Positions 1-5,516 of a stretch of 5,526 nucleotides of DNA are shown here, piece by piece (position 1 is the first letter of the stretch; each line of letters starts with the position of its first letter). A program made the position numbers and the translations under genes. A model generated the notes under the pieces. It was given only the letters and a program-made list of their open reading frames with translations. It did no database searches and was not told the DNA's origin. This DNA comes from Candidatus Auribacterota bacterium (GTDB taxonomy: Bacteria; Auribacterota; JAFGBW01), in the NCBI GenBank assembly GCA_016932965.1, contig JAFGBW010000099.1, positions 1 through 5,526 of the forward strand. The letters are read 5' to 3'.

Positions 1-1268
1 CTGATTTCACGAAAGACCGCTTCAAACGCATCTTTCATGGTGATGATTCCCTGCATTTTATTCTGTTTATCAATGACCGGAACAACGGTAAAATTGTATT
101 TGTAAAATATTTCCGCAACATCCTTGATGTCGGTATCCACTTTAACTTTTACCACTCTTTTTCGCATGACTTCGGTAACGGTTTTTTCCGGTGCGGCATT
201 CAATAAGTGCCGCAGGGTGACGACGCCGATCAGGGTATCTGAATCGTCTCGGATATAGATATAATAGATCGTTTCCTTTTTTTTGGATGCCCGCTTGATG
301 AAATCCATGACCTGACTGCAGGTCAGAGTATGCTTCACGGAAATATATTCCGTGTTCATGATGCTGCCGGCGATGCGTTTGGAATGGCCCAAAAGACTCT
401 GTATCTGTTCCACCTTGTCTTTCGGCATGTGGGTTAAAATCATGTTGACTTTTTTATGCGGCAATTCAGAAAATAGATCCACCGCCTCATCCATCGCCAT
501 TTCATTGACAATCATGACCAGCCTGTAATGTCCGAGGGATTCGGTCATCTGGAGTTTGATTTTAAGAGGCAGTTCCTCAAACGTTCTCGCCGCCGTCACG
601 TTATCAAGGGTCTGGAATATGGTGGTGCGTTCCTCTGTCCCCAGGTCTGTGATGATGTCAGCCAGGTCTGCCGGATGCAATTCTGACAATCTGGTTTGAC
701 GTGTTTTCAGGGCTAAAAGCCCGGAGCCTTTTTCAGAAAGAGTGGGTTGAACGAATTTCCATGAAATCAGCCGGTCTTTCAGTTCATAGGACAAAAGCCA
801 CTTGATAAAAGGTTCAATGATATGGGAAAAACCCAGTCTGCGGAAAAGCCCTTTCATGCCTATGTCCACGTGAACCACCCATAGGTGATAATCTTCTCTC
901 AATAAATGAAGATCATTCACACGGACAACCTTGGAACCGGAGATGTCTACAATCTGTTTGTCCCAGAAGGTCTTTTTTAAAAGGATTTCGTTTTCAGACA
1001 GGATTAGATTCTCAGAGGTGACGGAGCCTTCCATTTCAACCATGATTTGTCTGTTTTCAGTGAAGTGCTTCACGTTTTTCCACGGGACAGAAGTTCTGGT
1101 CCGACCCCATTTTTTTTGAATGATCAATGAGCTCACCTTGGGATACATTTCCTTGAGCCCCGCTGTGAGATCCTCCACGTAACCGATTTTCCGGTTGGTG
1201 GTGCTATCCAGAACAGGGATAGCAATGATCTGGGAAAGATAGATAAAATTTTTCTGAAAATAGTTCAT
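1..1268 (-). CDS. PRC-barrel / MgtE N-terminal domain / CBS-pair protein, C-terminus cut by window edge
   Basis: An open frame of 422 codons reads from an ATG at 1268-1266 off the left edge with no stop, so the C-terminus is missing. Residues about 8-80 resemble a PRC-barrel strand set (IAIPVLDSTTNRKIGYVEDL). Residues about 84-150 look like a second, related barrel. Residues 194-298 are an MgtE_N superhelical domain, opening with LSELHPADLADI at 194-205. Two CBS motifs follow, at about 299-362 (IMNTEYISVKHTL, then LIGVVTLRHLL) and 363-422 (VPVIDKQNKMQGIITMKDAF). In MgtE channels the N and CBS domains bind magnesium and gate the pore. The pore domain, if present, would lie beyond the window. 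From family knowledge, proteins of this architecture can also end just after the CBS pair and act as soluble partners of a metal transporter. An in-frame TAA three codons upstream (1275-1277) rules out an earlier start. No good Shine-Dalgarno precedes the ATG. Domain identity is strong; the regulator-versus-transporter choice is open. Confidence 0.88.
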   Translation of the reverse strand, partial: MNYFQKNFIYLSQIIAIPVLDSTTNRKIGYVEDLTAGLKEMYPKVSSLIIQKKWGRTRTSVPWKNVKHFTENRQIMVEMEGSVTSENLILSENEILLKKTFWDKQIVDISGSKVVRVNDLHLLREDYHLWVVHVDIGMKGLFRRLGFSHIIEPFIKWLLSYELKDRLISWKFVQPTLSEKGSGLLALKTRQTRLSELHPADLADIITDLGTEERTTIFQTLDNVTAARTFEELPLKIKLQMTESLGHYRLVMIVNEMAMDEAVDLFSELPHKKVNMILTHMPKDKVEQIQSLLGHSKRIAGSIMNTEYISVKHTLTCSQVMDFIKRASKKKETIYYIYIRDDSDTLIGVVTLRHLLNAAPEKTVTEVMRKRVVKVKVDTDIKDVAEIFYKYNFTVVPVIDKQNKMQGIITMKDAFEAVFREI

Positions 1269-1342
1269 GGGCTTTTAGTTAACAGGATTGGTTCATTTAA
1301 CGTGGATATCCTTTTGTATCTTATATTAGCATATCCATGAGG

Positions 1343-1463
1343 AAATTAAGAATTGAGAAAGAAGGGCAATTATACGGCTGCAAAGCGCCAGTATTCAAAT
1401 GGCTTTTATTCTCCGCCAGCTTGTTTTTCCAAGAAGAGACTTTAAATTCTCAATTCTTAATTT
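1343..1463. repeat. Perfect 17-bp inverted repeat enclosing 87 bp, possible MITE-like or dispersed intergenic repeat
   Basis: The left arm aaattaagaattgagaa (1343-1359) is the exact reverse complement of ttctcaattcttaattt (1447-1463), with 87 bp between them. The right arm overlaps a direct repeat (1441-1455 and 1462-1476). The arms are AT-rich and pair in either strand's transcript. I see no target-site duplication beside the arms and no coding capacity inside. The unit could be a miniature non-autonomous element, a dispersed intergenic repeat, or a long-loop mRNA structure downstream of the DUF4956 gene. The repeat itself is certain; its nature is inferred. Confidence 0.6.
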
Positions 1464-1476
1464 TAAATTCTCAATT
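1441..1476. repeat. 15-bp direct repeat, period 21 bp
   Basis: The string tttaaattctcaatt occurs at 1441-1455 and again at 1462-1476. The first copy overlaps the right arm of the 17-bp inverted repeat, so the arm motif is partly duplicated here. This could reflect slippage or tandem use of the same repeat end. No function is evident. Confidence 0.6.
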
Positions 1477-1557
1477 TTTATACGTCCATTCACAATAAAG
1501 TTATGCTAAAACATCAACTGGAATATTCGCCGGTCTTAATTCAAATAATCAATTTTT

Positions 1558-2253
1558 TCAGCCCCGTATCCCTCCCTGTTTACTAAAAAAGAAATTCAGG
1601 CTTTCGATCTTTATCTGTTTATTCAGTTCAGAATGAAATTGAGGGATTTCGGTTTTCAAGCCAAGGAAGGAAATCTGCAGGCTGGTGATGCCGTCTCTTG
1701 CAGAGGAAGTCTCAAGCGAGAAACTCCGGGTATGGCTTTTTACAAATAGAAGGATTTCATGCAAATGGGCAAGCGCTTCGCCGTCCGCGATGCTGAGGAA
1801 CAGGATTCCGTCTTTGGATTTGTATTTCCAGACGCGTATGCCGCGGACAAGAAGCATGGTTATAAAGGCTGTTAAATTGAGAACCAGGAGAAATTGAAAA
1901 TTGAATGTGGAACAGGAAATGGAGGAGGCAATCACCAGCATGATGAACCCCACTTCTTCCGGGTCCTTGATAGGGGTTCTGAAACGGATGATGGAAAGGG
2001 CTCCCAGTAAACCCAGCGAAAGGGGAAGGGACATCTGGATCCCGATAAAAAGAGTGGTGATGGAGATCGCCAACAGAGGGAAGGCACGGTTCACCTGGCT
2101 TCCGGTGCTTTTGTTTTCATAGAAATGGTTGTAAAGAAATCCGGCAAACAGGGCCGCAATAAGGGAGGCGGCAAGAGCCAGGGCAAAAAGAGAGGGGTCC
2201 ATTTTATTCGCAGTTTGCTTCACGTTCTGAATTGTCTGGAAAAGATTATTCAT
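1558..2253 (-). CDS. DUF4956 domain-containing inner-membrane protein
   Basis: A 231-residue membrane protein. Hydrophobic segments lie at about 21-41, 57-72, 78-88, 102-113 and 118-137. Between the third and fourth sits the DUF4956 signature, SLGLLGALSIIRFRTPIKDP (79-98) followed by EE, with conserved Arg and acidic residues at a membrane-proximal loop. From about 145 onward the protein is hydrophilic and probably forms a small cytoplasmic alpha/beta domain. Its ATG overlaps the TGA of the upstream VTC-domain gene as ATGA, and GGAG lies 7 nt before the ATG, so the two are almost certainly translationally coupled. DUF4956 proteins are often encoded next to VTC-domain proteins. A role in membrane anchoring of the polymerase or in export of its product is inferred from that pairing and has not, to my knowledge, been shown biochemically. 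Family assignment is firm and function is unknown. Confidence 0.88.
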   Translation of the reverse strand: MNNLFQTIQNVKQTANKMDPSLFALALAASLIAALFAGFLYNHFYENKSTGSQVNRAFPLLAISITTLFIGIQMSLPLSLGLLGALSIIRFRTPIKDPEEVGFIMLVIASSISCSTFNFQFLLVLNLTAFITMLLVRGIRVWKYKSKDGILFLSIADGEALAHLHEILLFVKSHTRSFSLETSSARDGITSLQISFLGLKTEIPQFHSELNKQIKIESLNFFFSKQGGIRG

Positions 2254-2948
2254 GCTATTTCTCCATGGATTAGTTTAAAAAGGCCCATGCCGTATTTTGA
2301 AACACTCTGGCTCCGGAATCCCCGGTCAAAAAGCCAATCCAGCCACGGAATGGATTCAGTATGAGCATCTTTTATTTCAAGTACAATAAAATTCATGAAA
2401 ATATAATGAGCGGAAGAAACGGACGAAAATAACCGGGGATGGTACCGGCCGGTTCTGATTTGCGAGTCCAGGCATACCCTGGCACCGGATGAAGGACAGA
2501 CAAAACGATGCCGTTCATACACAAGCGATAGAGAAGGCAGAAGTCCGGCAGGGATGGAATCCTCAAAACCGCTATGGGTATAGATCAATTCGGATAAGGA
2601 GGGATCATCCAGGGGAACGGTTTCAAGCCAAAGCCGGTTTAACTGCAGAGGTTTCCTGGTTTTGGATCTTCCCGACCCCATTTTGGATTTGATCTCAAGG
2701 AATGCGTACACCTGTTCAGGTTTTTGGGGATCATGCGTGTCATACCACCGGAGACGCACCTTTTTTTTGATAAAGTCGCCGTTTATTTTTTCCTGATAGA
2801 GGGATAACCACGGTGTGTCGTAGTAAATACTGGACACGATTCCGAAAGGATATTTTTTATCCGGAAGGCAGGCATGTGAGAGCCATTGAAGGGCGCTATC
2901 CTTCTGGGAGAGAGGGGCTGTCATTTTTTTTTCGCAGATCAGGACCAA
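2250..2948 (-). CDS. VTC domain-containing protein (polyphosphate polymerase fold)
   Basis: This 232-residue protein matches the VTC tunnel fold of the triphosphate tunnel metalloenzyme superfamily; yeast Vtc4 of this fold makes polyphosphate from ATP. The expected charged positions occur in order: E6/K7/K8 on the first strand, SIYYDT (40-45), KKVRLRWY (62-69) with R65 and R67, FLEIK (83-87), SKTRKP (95-100), Y144-E-R146, RVCLD (157-161), VLEIK (189-193) with E191, and VSKYG (216-220) with K218. The basic and acidic tunnel lining therefore looks intact, which favours an active enzyme. No signal peptide or membrane segment is seen, so the protein is probably cytoplasmic and held at the membrane by the DUF4956 partner encoded next. 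The start is TTG, backed by TAAGGA 8 nt upstream. Using the ATG at codon 9 would lose the first-strand E6/K7 motif. Substrate and product are inferred from the fold. Confidence 0.87.
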   Translation of the reverse strand: MVLICEKKMTAPLSQKDSALQWLSHACLPDKKYPFGIVSSIYYDTPWLSLYQEKINGDFIKKKVRLRWYDTHDPQKPEQVYAFLEIKSKMGSGRSKTRKPLQLNRLWLETVPLDDPSLSELIYTHSGFEDSIPAGLLPSLSLVYERHRFVCPSSGARVCLDSQIRTGRYHPRLFSSVSSAHYIFMNFIVLEIKDAHTESIPWLDWLFDRGFRSQSVSKYGMGLFKLIHGEIA

Positions 2949-2956
2949 AGCAGGAT

Positions 2957-2962
2957 TCCTTA
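2957..2962 (-). promoter_or_regulatory. Ribosome binding site deciding the TTG start of the VTC-domain gene
   Basis: TAAGGA on the minus strand lies 8 nt before the TTG at 2948-2946. The later in-frame ATG, eight codons in, is preceded only by an A-run. The spacing and the conserved N-terminal E6/K7 both favour TTG. Confidence 0.7.
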
Positions 2963-3047
2963 TATGTGATTTTCAGGCTAAACCAATAAGATTTTTCGCG
3001 TGATTTGAGAAACTTTTTTTTCCGAAATTTGAGGTAAATTGGTATGG

Positions 3048-3110
3048 ATGAATGCATGCAAAACGGGTATGGTTGATGACCGGATGTTGAAATGGATTAA
3101 AAAATGTTGA
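3048..3110 (+). other. Possible 20-codon leader ORF upstream of the SDR gene
   Basis: An ATG at 3048 opens a 20-codon frame ending in TGA at 3108-3110, only 4 nt before the SDR start at 3115. GAGG at 3031-3034 could serve it, although the spacing (13 nt) is long. A second ATG at 3044 in another frame gives only 10 codons. The peptide is basic at its end (KWIKKC) and matches nothing I know. The SDR start lacks a good Shine-Dalgarno of its own, so ribosomes finishing this frame could feed it. A chance ORF is equally possible. Confidence 0.2.
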
Positions 3111-3114
3111 AAAG

Positions 3115-4101
3115 ATGAACCAGGATTTAAAACATTGTCTCATTACAGGCGGAGCGGGGTTCATTGGGTCGCACCTGGCCCAATACCTTTTAAACGAGGG
3201 GAATCATGTGCAGATTATTGATGATCTGTCCACCGGCTCCATGAAGAACATCCTTCCTTTTAAAGATAATCCCGGATTTTCCTATACAATCGATTCCTGC
3301 CAGAACAAGAATCTCATGGCTGAACTCGTGGACCGCTGCGATGAAATTTATCACCTGGCTGCGGCAGTGGGTGTTAAATTGATCGTGGAAGATCCTGCCA
3401 GAACCATTCATCTCAACTACACGCTCACGGAAATCGTTCTGGAAATGGCGGCCAAAAAAGGCAAGCCTGTTTTATTTACCTCTACTTCCGAGGTATACGG
3501 AAAAAGCGAAGAAGTTCCGTATCAGGAAGACGGCGACCTTCTCCTGGGTTCCAGCATCAGATGGAGATGGGCTTATGCCTGTTCCAAGCTTTTAGATGAG
3601 TTCATGCTGCTTGCAGCTTATAAAACCAGATCTGTTCCCGTGGTCATCGTGAGATTGTTTAACACCGTAGGCCCCTGCCAGACAGGACGTTATGGCATGG
3701 TGATCCCCAATTTTGTATCCCGTGCTCTGCAGCATTTACCTGTCCAGGTTTATGGAGACGGAAAACAAACCCGTTGTTTCTGCCATGTAAAAAATGTGGT
3801 CCCGGTGCTGCCCGAGTTGATCCGGAATCCTCTTGCTTATGGCCAGATCTTCAATGTCGGCAGTGACCGGGAAATCTCCATTCTGGAATTGGCTCGCTTG
3901 GTGAAGAAACAATTGAATTCACGCTCCGAAATCCAGTTTGTTCCTTATGAGGAGGCCTATAACAAAGGATTTGAAGACATGAAGAGAAGGATCCCCTGTC
4001 TCAATAAAATTAAAAGTATTCTCAATTTCAATCCGGACCTCCTGCTTGAGAAAATCATCAGCGACGTGGCGGAGGATATCCTGAGTTCAAAGAACTCCTG
4101 A
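3115..4101 (+). CDS. NAD-dependent epimerase/dehydratase, extended SDR acting on a nucleotide sugar
   Basis: A 328-residue extended short-chain dehydrogenase. The N-terminal Rossmann motif ITGGAGFIGSHL gives G12-x-x-G15-x-x-G18. IIDDLSTG (34-41) binds the adenosine ribose, which indicates an NAD preference. HLAA lies at 80-83. The catalytic elements are TSTSEVYG (122-129) with E126 and YACSK (154-158) with Y154/K158. Substrate-side motifs follow: RLFNTVGP (180-187), YGDGKQTRCF (213-222), FNVGS (246-250) and KRRIP (290-294). The SEVYG glutamate is shared with UDP-glucuronate decarboxylases and ArnA-type enzymes, and the RW-x-YAxSK form also occurs in related 4-epimerases and dehydratases, so the exact sugar cannot be named. 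Length is normal for the family. The protein is cytosolic and probably supplies an activated sugar for surface polysaccharide. Its ATG places the Rossmann motif at the usual distance, although the Shine-Dalgarno is weak. No glycosyltransferase lies beside it in this window. Confidence 0.9.
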   Translation: MNQDLKHCLITGGAGFIGSHLAQYLLNEGNHVQIIDDLSTGSMKNILPFKDNPGFSYTIDSCQNKNLMAELVDRCDEIYHLAAAVGVKLIVEDPARTIHLNYTLTEIVLEMAAKKGKPVLFTSTSEVYGKSEEVPYQEDGDLLLGSSIRWRWAYACSKLLDEFMLLAAYKTRSVPVVIVRLFNTVGPCQTGRYGMVIPNFVSRALQHLPVQVYGDGKQTRCFCHVKNVVPVLPELIRNPLAYGQIFNVGSDREISILELARLVKKQLNSRSEIQFVPYEEAYNKGFEDMKRRIPCLNKIKSILNFNPDLLLEKIISDVAEDILSSKNS

Positions 4102-4116
4102 AGGGACACTTTTTTT

Positions 4117-4137
4117 AGGAAAAATAGAAGTTTTCCT
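4117..4137. repeat. Perfect 7-bp hairpin after the SDR gene
   Basis: AGGAAAA (4117-4123) and TTTTCCT (4131-4137) are exact reverse complements with a 7-nt loop, 15 nt after the SDR stop. A run of seven T precedes the hairpin rather than following it, so it is not a canonical terminator for plus-strand transcripts. It may protect the 3' end or fold within a larger structure. Confidence 0.4.
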
Positions 4138-4168
4138 TCAGGCTTTCCTTTCAAAAGAAAACATTGCC

Positions 4169-4211
4169 CCTTTCATTTTTTTGAAAAAAGGAAAGGCGAA
4201 AACATTTTTTT
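4169..4211 (+). terminator. Candidate rho-independent terminator of the SDR gene
   Basis: CCTTTC (4169-4174) pairs with GAAAGG (4191-4196). After one A/G mismatch, the inner T-run 4176-4182 pairs with the A-run 4184-4189. A seven-T run follows at 4205-4211, about 8 nt beyond the stem. The stem is AT-rich and the gap to the T-run is longer than ideal, so efficiency is uncertain. CTTTCCTTT (4143-4151) could instead pair with AAAGGAAAG (4187-4195), giving a competing fold. Confidence 0.45.
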
Positions 4212-4226
4212 ATAAATCAATCCTTT

Positions 4227-4231
4227 GGAGG
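4227..4231 (+). promoter_or_regulatory. apbE: Ribosome binding site supporting the TTG start of apbE
   Basis: GGAGG lies 4 nt before the TTG at 4236. The spacing is somewhat short. The first ATG in frame is codon 42, inside the conserved TMGSSY motif and after the membrane anchor, so it cannot be the start. Confidence 0.7.
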
Positions 4232-4235
4232 TATC

Positions 4236-5291
4236 TTGATAAAACCTCGGCTTCAATACCGTTTCGCTGTTTTCCTGTGTCTTGTTTTGGGATTGGCTGT
4301 TTTCTTATGGATTCGTCCTTTTTCTAAATCCGGAGATTGGGTCTGGACAGGGCAAACCATGGGTTCTTCTTATACGATCAAACTCAGCCATAGGCCCCTT
4401 TTAAAAGAAGAATTCCATCAATTGAAAAAGGATATTCACGCGATGTTAGATGAATTGAACCGTTCGTTTTCCCTTTATGACAGGGATTCGGAGATCAATC
4501 ATTTTAATCAATTGAAAAAAACGGATTACGTAAAAGTGTCTGAGCCTTTTTTTAGCGCTGTCTCGCAGGCCATCGCATTTTCTAAAGAAACAGACGGATA
4601 CCTGGACGTTACCGTTTCGCCGCTGGTCACGTTGTGGGGGTTTGGACCTGACGGATTTTCGAAAATACCGGAGGACGATGAAATCCGGCAGGCATTGATG
4701 GCCACAGGAACGGATAAGATATCCGTACAGAAGAACGATCAGTCGATCCGGAAAGTGATCCCTGAAGTGGAAATCGATCTGAATTCAATCGCTCAGGGGT
4801 TTGCGGCAGACCGGATCGCCGCCTGTCTTTTGAAAAAAAACTGTATGAATTTCATGGTGGATGTGGGAGGCGAATTCATCTGCCGGGGGAAAAATTCAAA
4901 AAATGAATGGTGGAAAATCGGTATTGAGACTCCTGAGCCTTCCCTTTTTTCAGGGGAAAAAGTAGCAGCGGTTGTTGAACTGGCAAATAAGTCCTTATCC
5001 ACATCAGGGAGTTACAGAAGATTCATTGAAAAAAATCAGAAAACTTTTTCCCATATTCTCAATCCTAAGTCCGGAAAACCCGTTCAGGGCAATCTGGTCT
5101 CCGTGACTGTCATTGCGGAAACCGCCGCTTCCGCTGACGCCTATGCCACGGCTCTTTTCGTCATGGGACAGGAAAAAGCATGGCAATGGCTGAAAAAACA
5201 AAACTACGTGGAAGCCTGTATGATAAGCACAAAACAGGATGGGACGTTTTCCATCCAAATGACAGATGGATTCAGGGAACGAGAAATTTAG
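4236..5291 (+). CDS. apbE: FAD:protein FMN transferase (ApbE), membrane-anchored
   Basis: This 351-residue protein is a full-length ApbE, which moves FMN from FAD onto a threonine of partner proteins, classically Na+-NQR or RNF subunits or FMN-binding-domain proteins outside the cytoplasm. Residues about 9-26 form one hydrophobic segment after basic residues. C15 is not in a lipobox, so a signal anchor is likelier than a lipoprotein. Family motifs in order are TMGSSY (41-46), YDRDSEIN (81-88), DVTVSPLVTLWGFG (124-137), EIDLNSIAQGFAAD (179-192), VDVGGE (208-213), WWKIGIETP (225-233), LSTSGSYRRF (254-263), SHILNPKSGKPV (272-283) and ADAYATALFVMG (300-311). D301 and T305 sit where the family binds catalytic magnesium. 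The position often held by Lys in the AKG motif is Gln187, a known variant. The TTG start has a strong GGAGG. No NQR, RNF or flavoprotein client gene lies in the window. It probably has its own promoter after the terminator-like spacer. Confidence 0.95.
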   Translation: MIKPRLQYRFAVFLCLVLGLAVFLWIRPFSKSGDWVWTGQTMGSSYTIKLSHRPLLKEEFHQLKKDIHAMLDELNRSFSLYDRDSEINHFNQLKKTDYVKVSEPFFSAVSQAIAFSKETDGYLDVTVSPLVTLWGFGPDGFSKIPEDDEIRQALMATGTDKISVQKNDQSIRKVIPEVEIDLNSIAQGFAADRIAACLLKKNCMNFMVDVGGEFICRGKNSKNEWWKIGIETPEPSLFSGEKVAAVVELANKSLSTSGSYRRFIEKNQKTFSHILNPKSGKPVQGNLVSVTVIAETAASADAYATALFVMGQEKAWQWLKKQNYVEACMISTKQDGTFSIQMTDGFREREI

Positions 5292-5395
5292 AAATAGTGT
5301 ACCTTTTCAATGGAATTTTGTCATGCTTTGAGCCGTACTTGTTTTTACTGAGATTTTGTTGAAGAATGATTCAGTCGTCAATCCCGATGGATTGC

Positions 5396-5430
5396 CCGGA
5401 AAGATTTTTATAAATAAAGGTTTTTTCCGG
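5396..5430. repeat. 7-bp inverted repeat between apbE and tRNA-Glu
   Basis: CCGGAAA (5396-5402) and TTTCCGG (5424-5430) are exact reverse complements around a 21-nt AT-rich loop. The unit lies between the convergent apbE and tRNA genes, 12 nt beyond the tRNA 3' end on the minus strand. No T-run follows the stem in either direction, so a terminator role is possible but weakly supported. Confidence 0.3.
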
Positions 5431-5442
5431 AAGAGATATAAA

Positions 5443-5516
5443 CGATCCCAACGGGATTTGAACCCGTGTTGCAAGGATGAAAACCTTGTGTCCTGACCAG
5501 GCTAGACGATGGGATC
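5443..5516 (-). tRNA. tRNA-Glu, anticodon TTC
   Basis: The minus strand folds into a complete 74-nt cloverleaf. The acceptor stem GATCCCA/TGGGATC is fully paired. The D arm is GTCT-loop-GGAC. The anticodon stem CAAGG/CCTTG closes a TTTTCAT loop with anticodon TTC (plus-strand 5479-5481). The variable loop is 4 nt, the T arm ACGGG/CCCGT carries loop TTCAAAT, and the discriminator base is G. The TCGTCTAG start is typical of bacterial tRNA-Glu. CCA is not encoded: the next bases are TTT, so a nucleotidyltransferase must add it. It converges on apbE and probably belongs to a tRNA cluster continuing past the right edge or stands alone. Confidence 0.96.

Larger units (their letters stand above)
1269..1557. 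other. AT-rich intergenic region between two minus-strand genes
   Basis: This 289-bp gap lies between the DUF4956 stop and the start of the MgtE_N/CBS gene. It holds the 17-bp inverted repeat and 15-bp direct repeat listed separately. I see no convincing ORF, tRNA or GC-rich hairpin with a T-tract. It must contain the promoter of the MgtE_N/CBS gene unless that gene is read through from the VTC/DUF4956 operon. An AT-rich stretch around 1310-1332 could hold a -10 element on the minus strand, but I found no matching -35 at normal spacing. Confidence 0.6.
2949..3114. promoter_or_regulatory. Divergent intergenic region between the VTC operon and the SDR gene
   Basis: These 166 bp separate two divergently read genes and should carry promoters for both. 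On the plus side there is an imperfect 11-bp direct repeat (GGTATGGATGA at 3041 and GGTATGGTTGA at 3066, 25 bp apart) and an 8-bp palindrome TGCATGCA (3053-3060). I could not fit a convincing sigma-70 -35/-10 pair on either strand, so promoter positions are not assigned. Confidence 0.45.

Noticed and set aside
1310-1340. Minus-strand -10-like sequences (TATAAG, TAATAT) upstream of the MgtE_N/CBS gene
   Set aside because: No reasonable -35 sits 16-18 bp upstream, and AT-rich DNA gives such matches by chance.
1343-1476. CRISPR array suggested by repeated aattctcaatt strings
   Set aside because: There are only two direct copies, 15 bp long with a 6-bp gap, and no spacers of regular length or cas genes.
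1269-1557. Mg-sensing M-box riboswitch ahead of the MgtE_N/CBS gene
   Set aside because: The gap is AT-rich and lacks the conserved GC-containing helices of that riboswitch. The only strong pairing is the long-spaced AT-rich inverted repeat.
1685-2364. Plus-strand ORFs antisense to the DUF4956 and VTC genes
   Set aside because: They lie fully opposite well-supported conserved genes and their translations are low-complexity or basic without family motifs.
2973-3164. 63-residue minus-strand ORF spanning the divergent intergenic region
   Set aside because: It overlaps the SDR start by 50 bp, shows no recognisable motif or hydrophobic pattern, and has no good ribosome binding site. Its sequence looks like chance reading of an AT-rich control region.
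4181-4216. TTGAAA and TATAAA as a promoter for apbE
   Set aside because: The spacer is 24 bp, far from the usual 17, and the predicted transcript would begin almost at the ribosome binding site.
4793-5362. Small ORFs in other frames of apbE, including one running past its end to 5362
   Set aside because: They are shadow frames of a conserved gene. The part beyond apbE (5292-5362) is too short and has no motif or ribosome binding site of its own.
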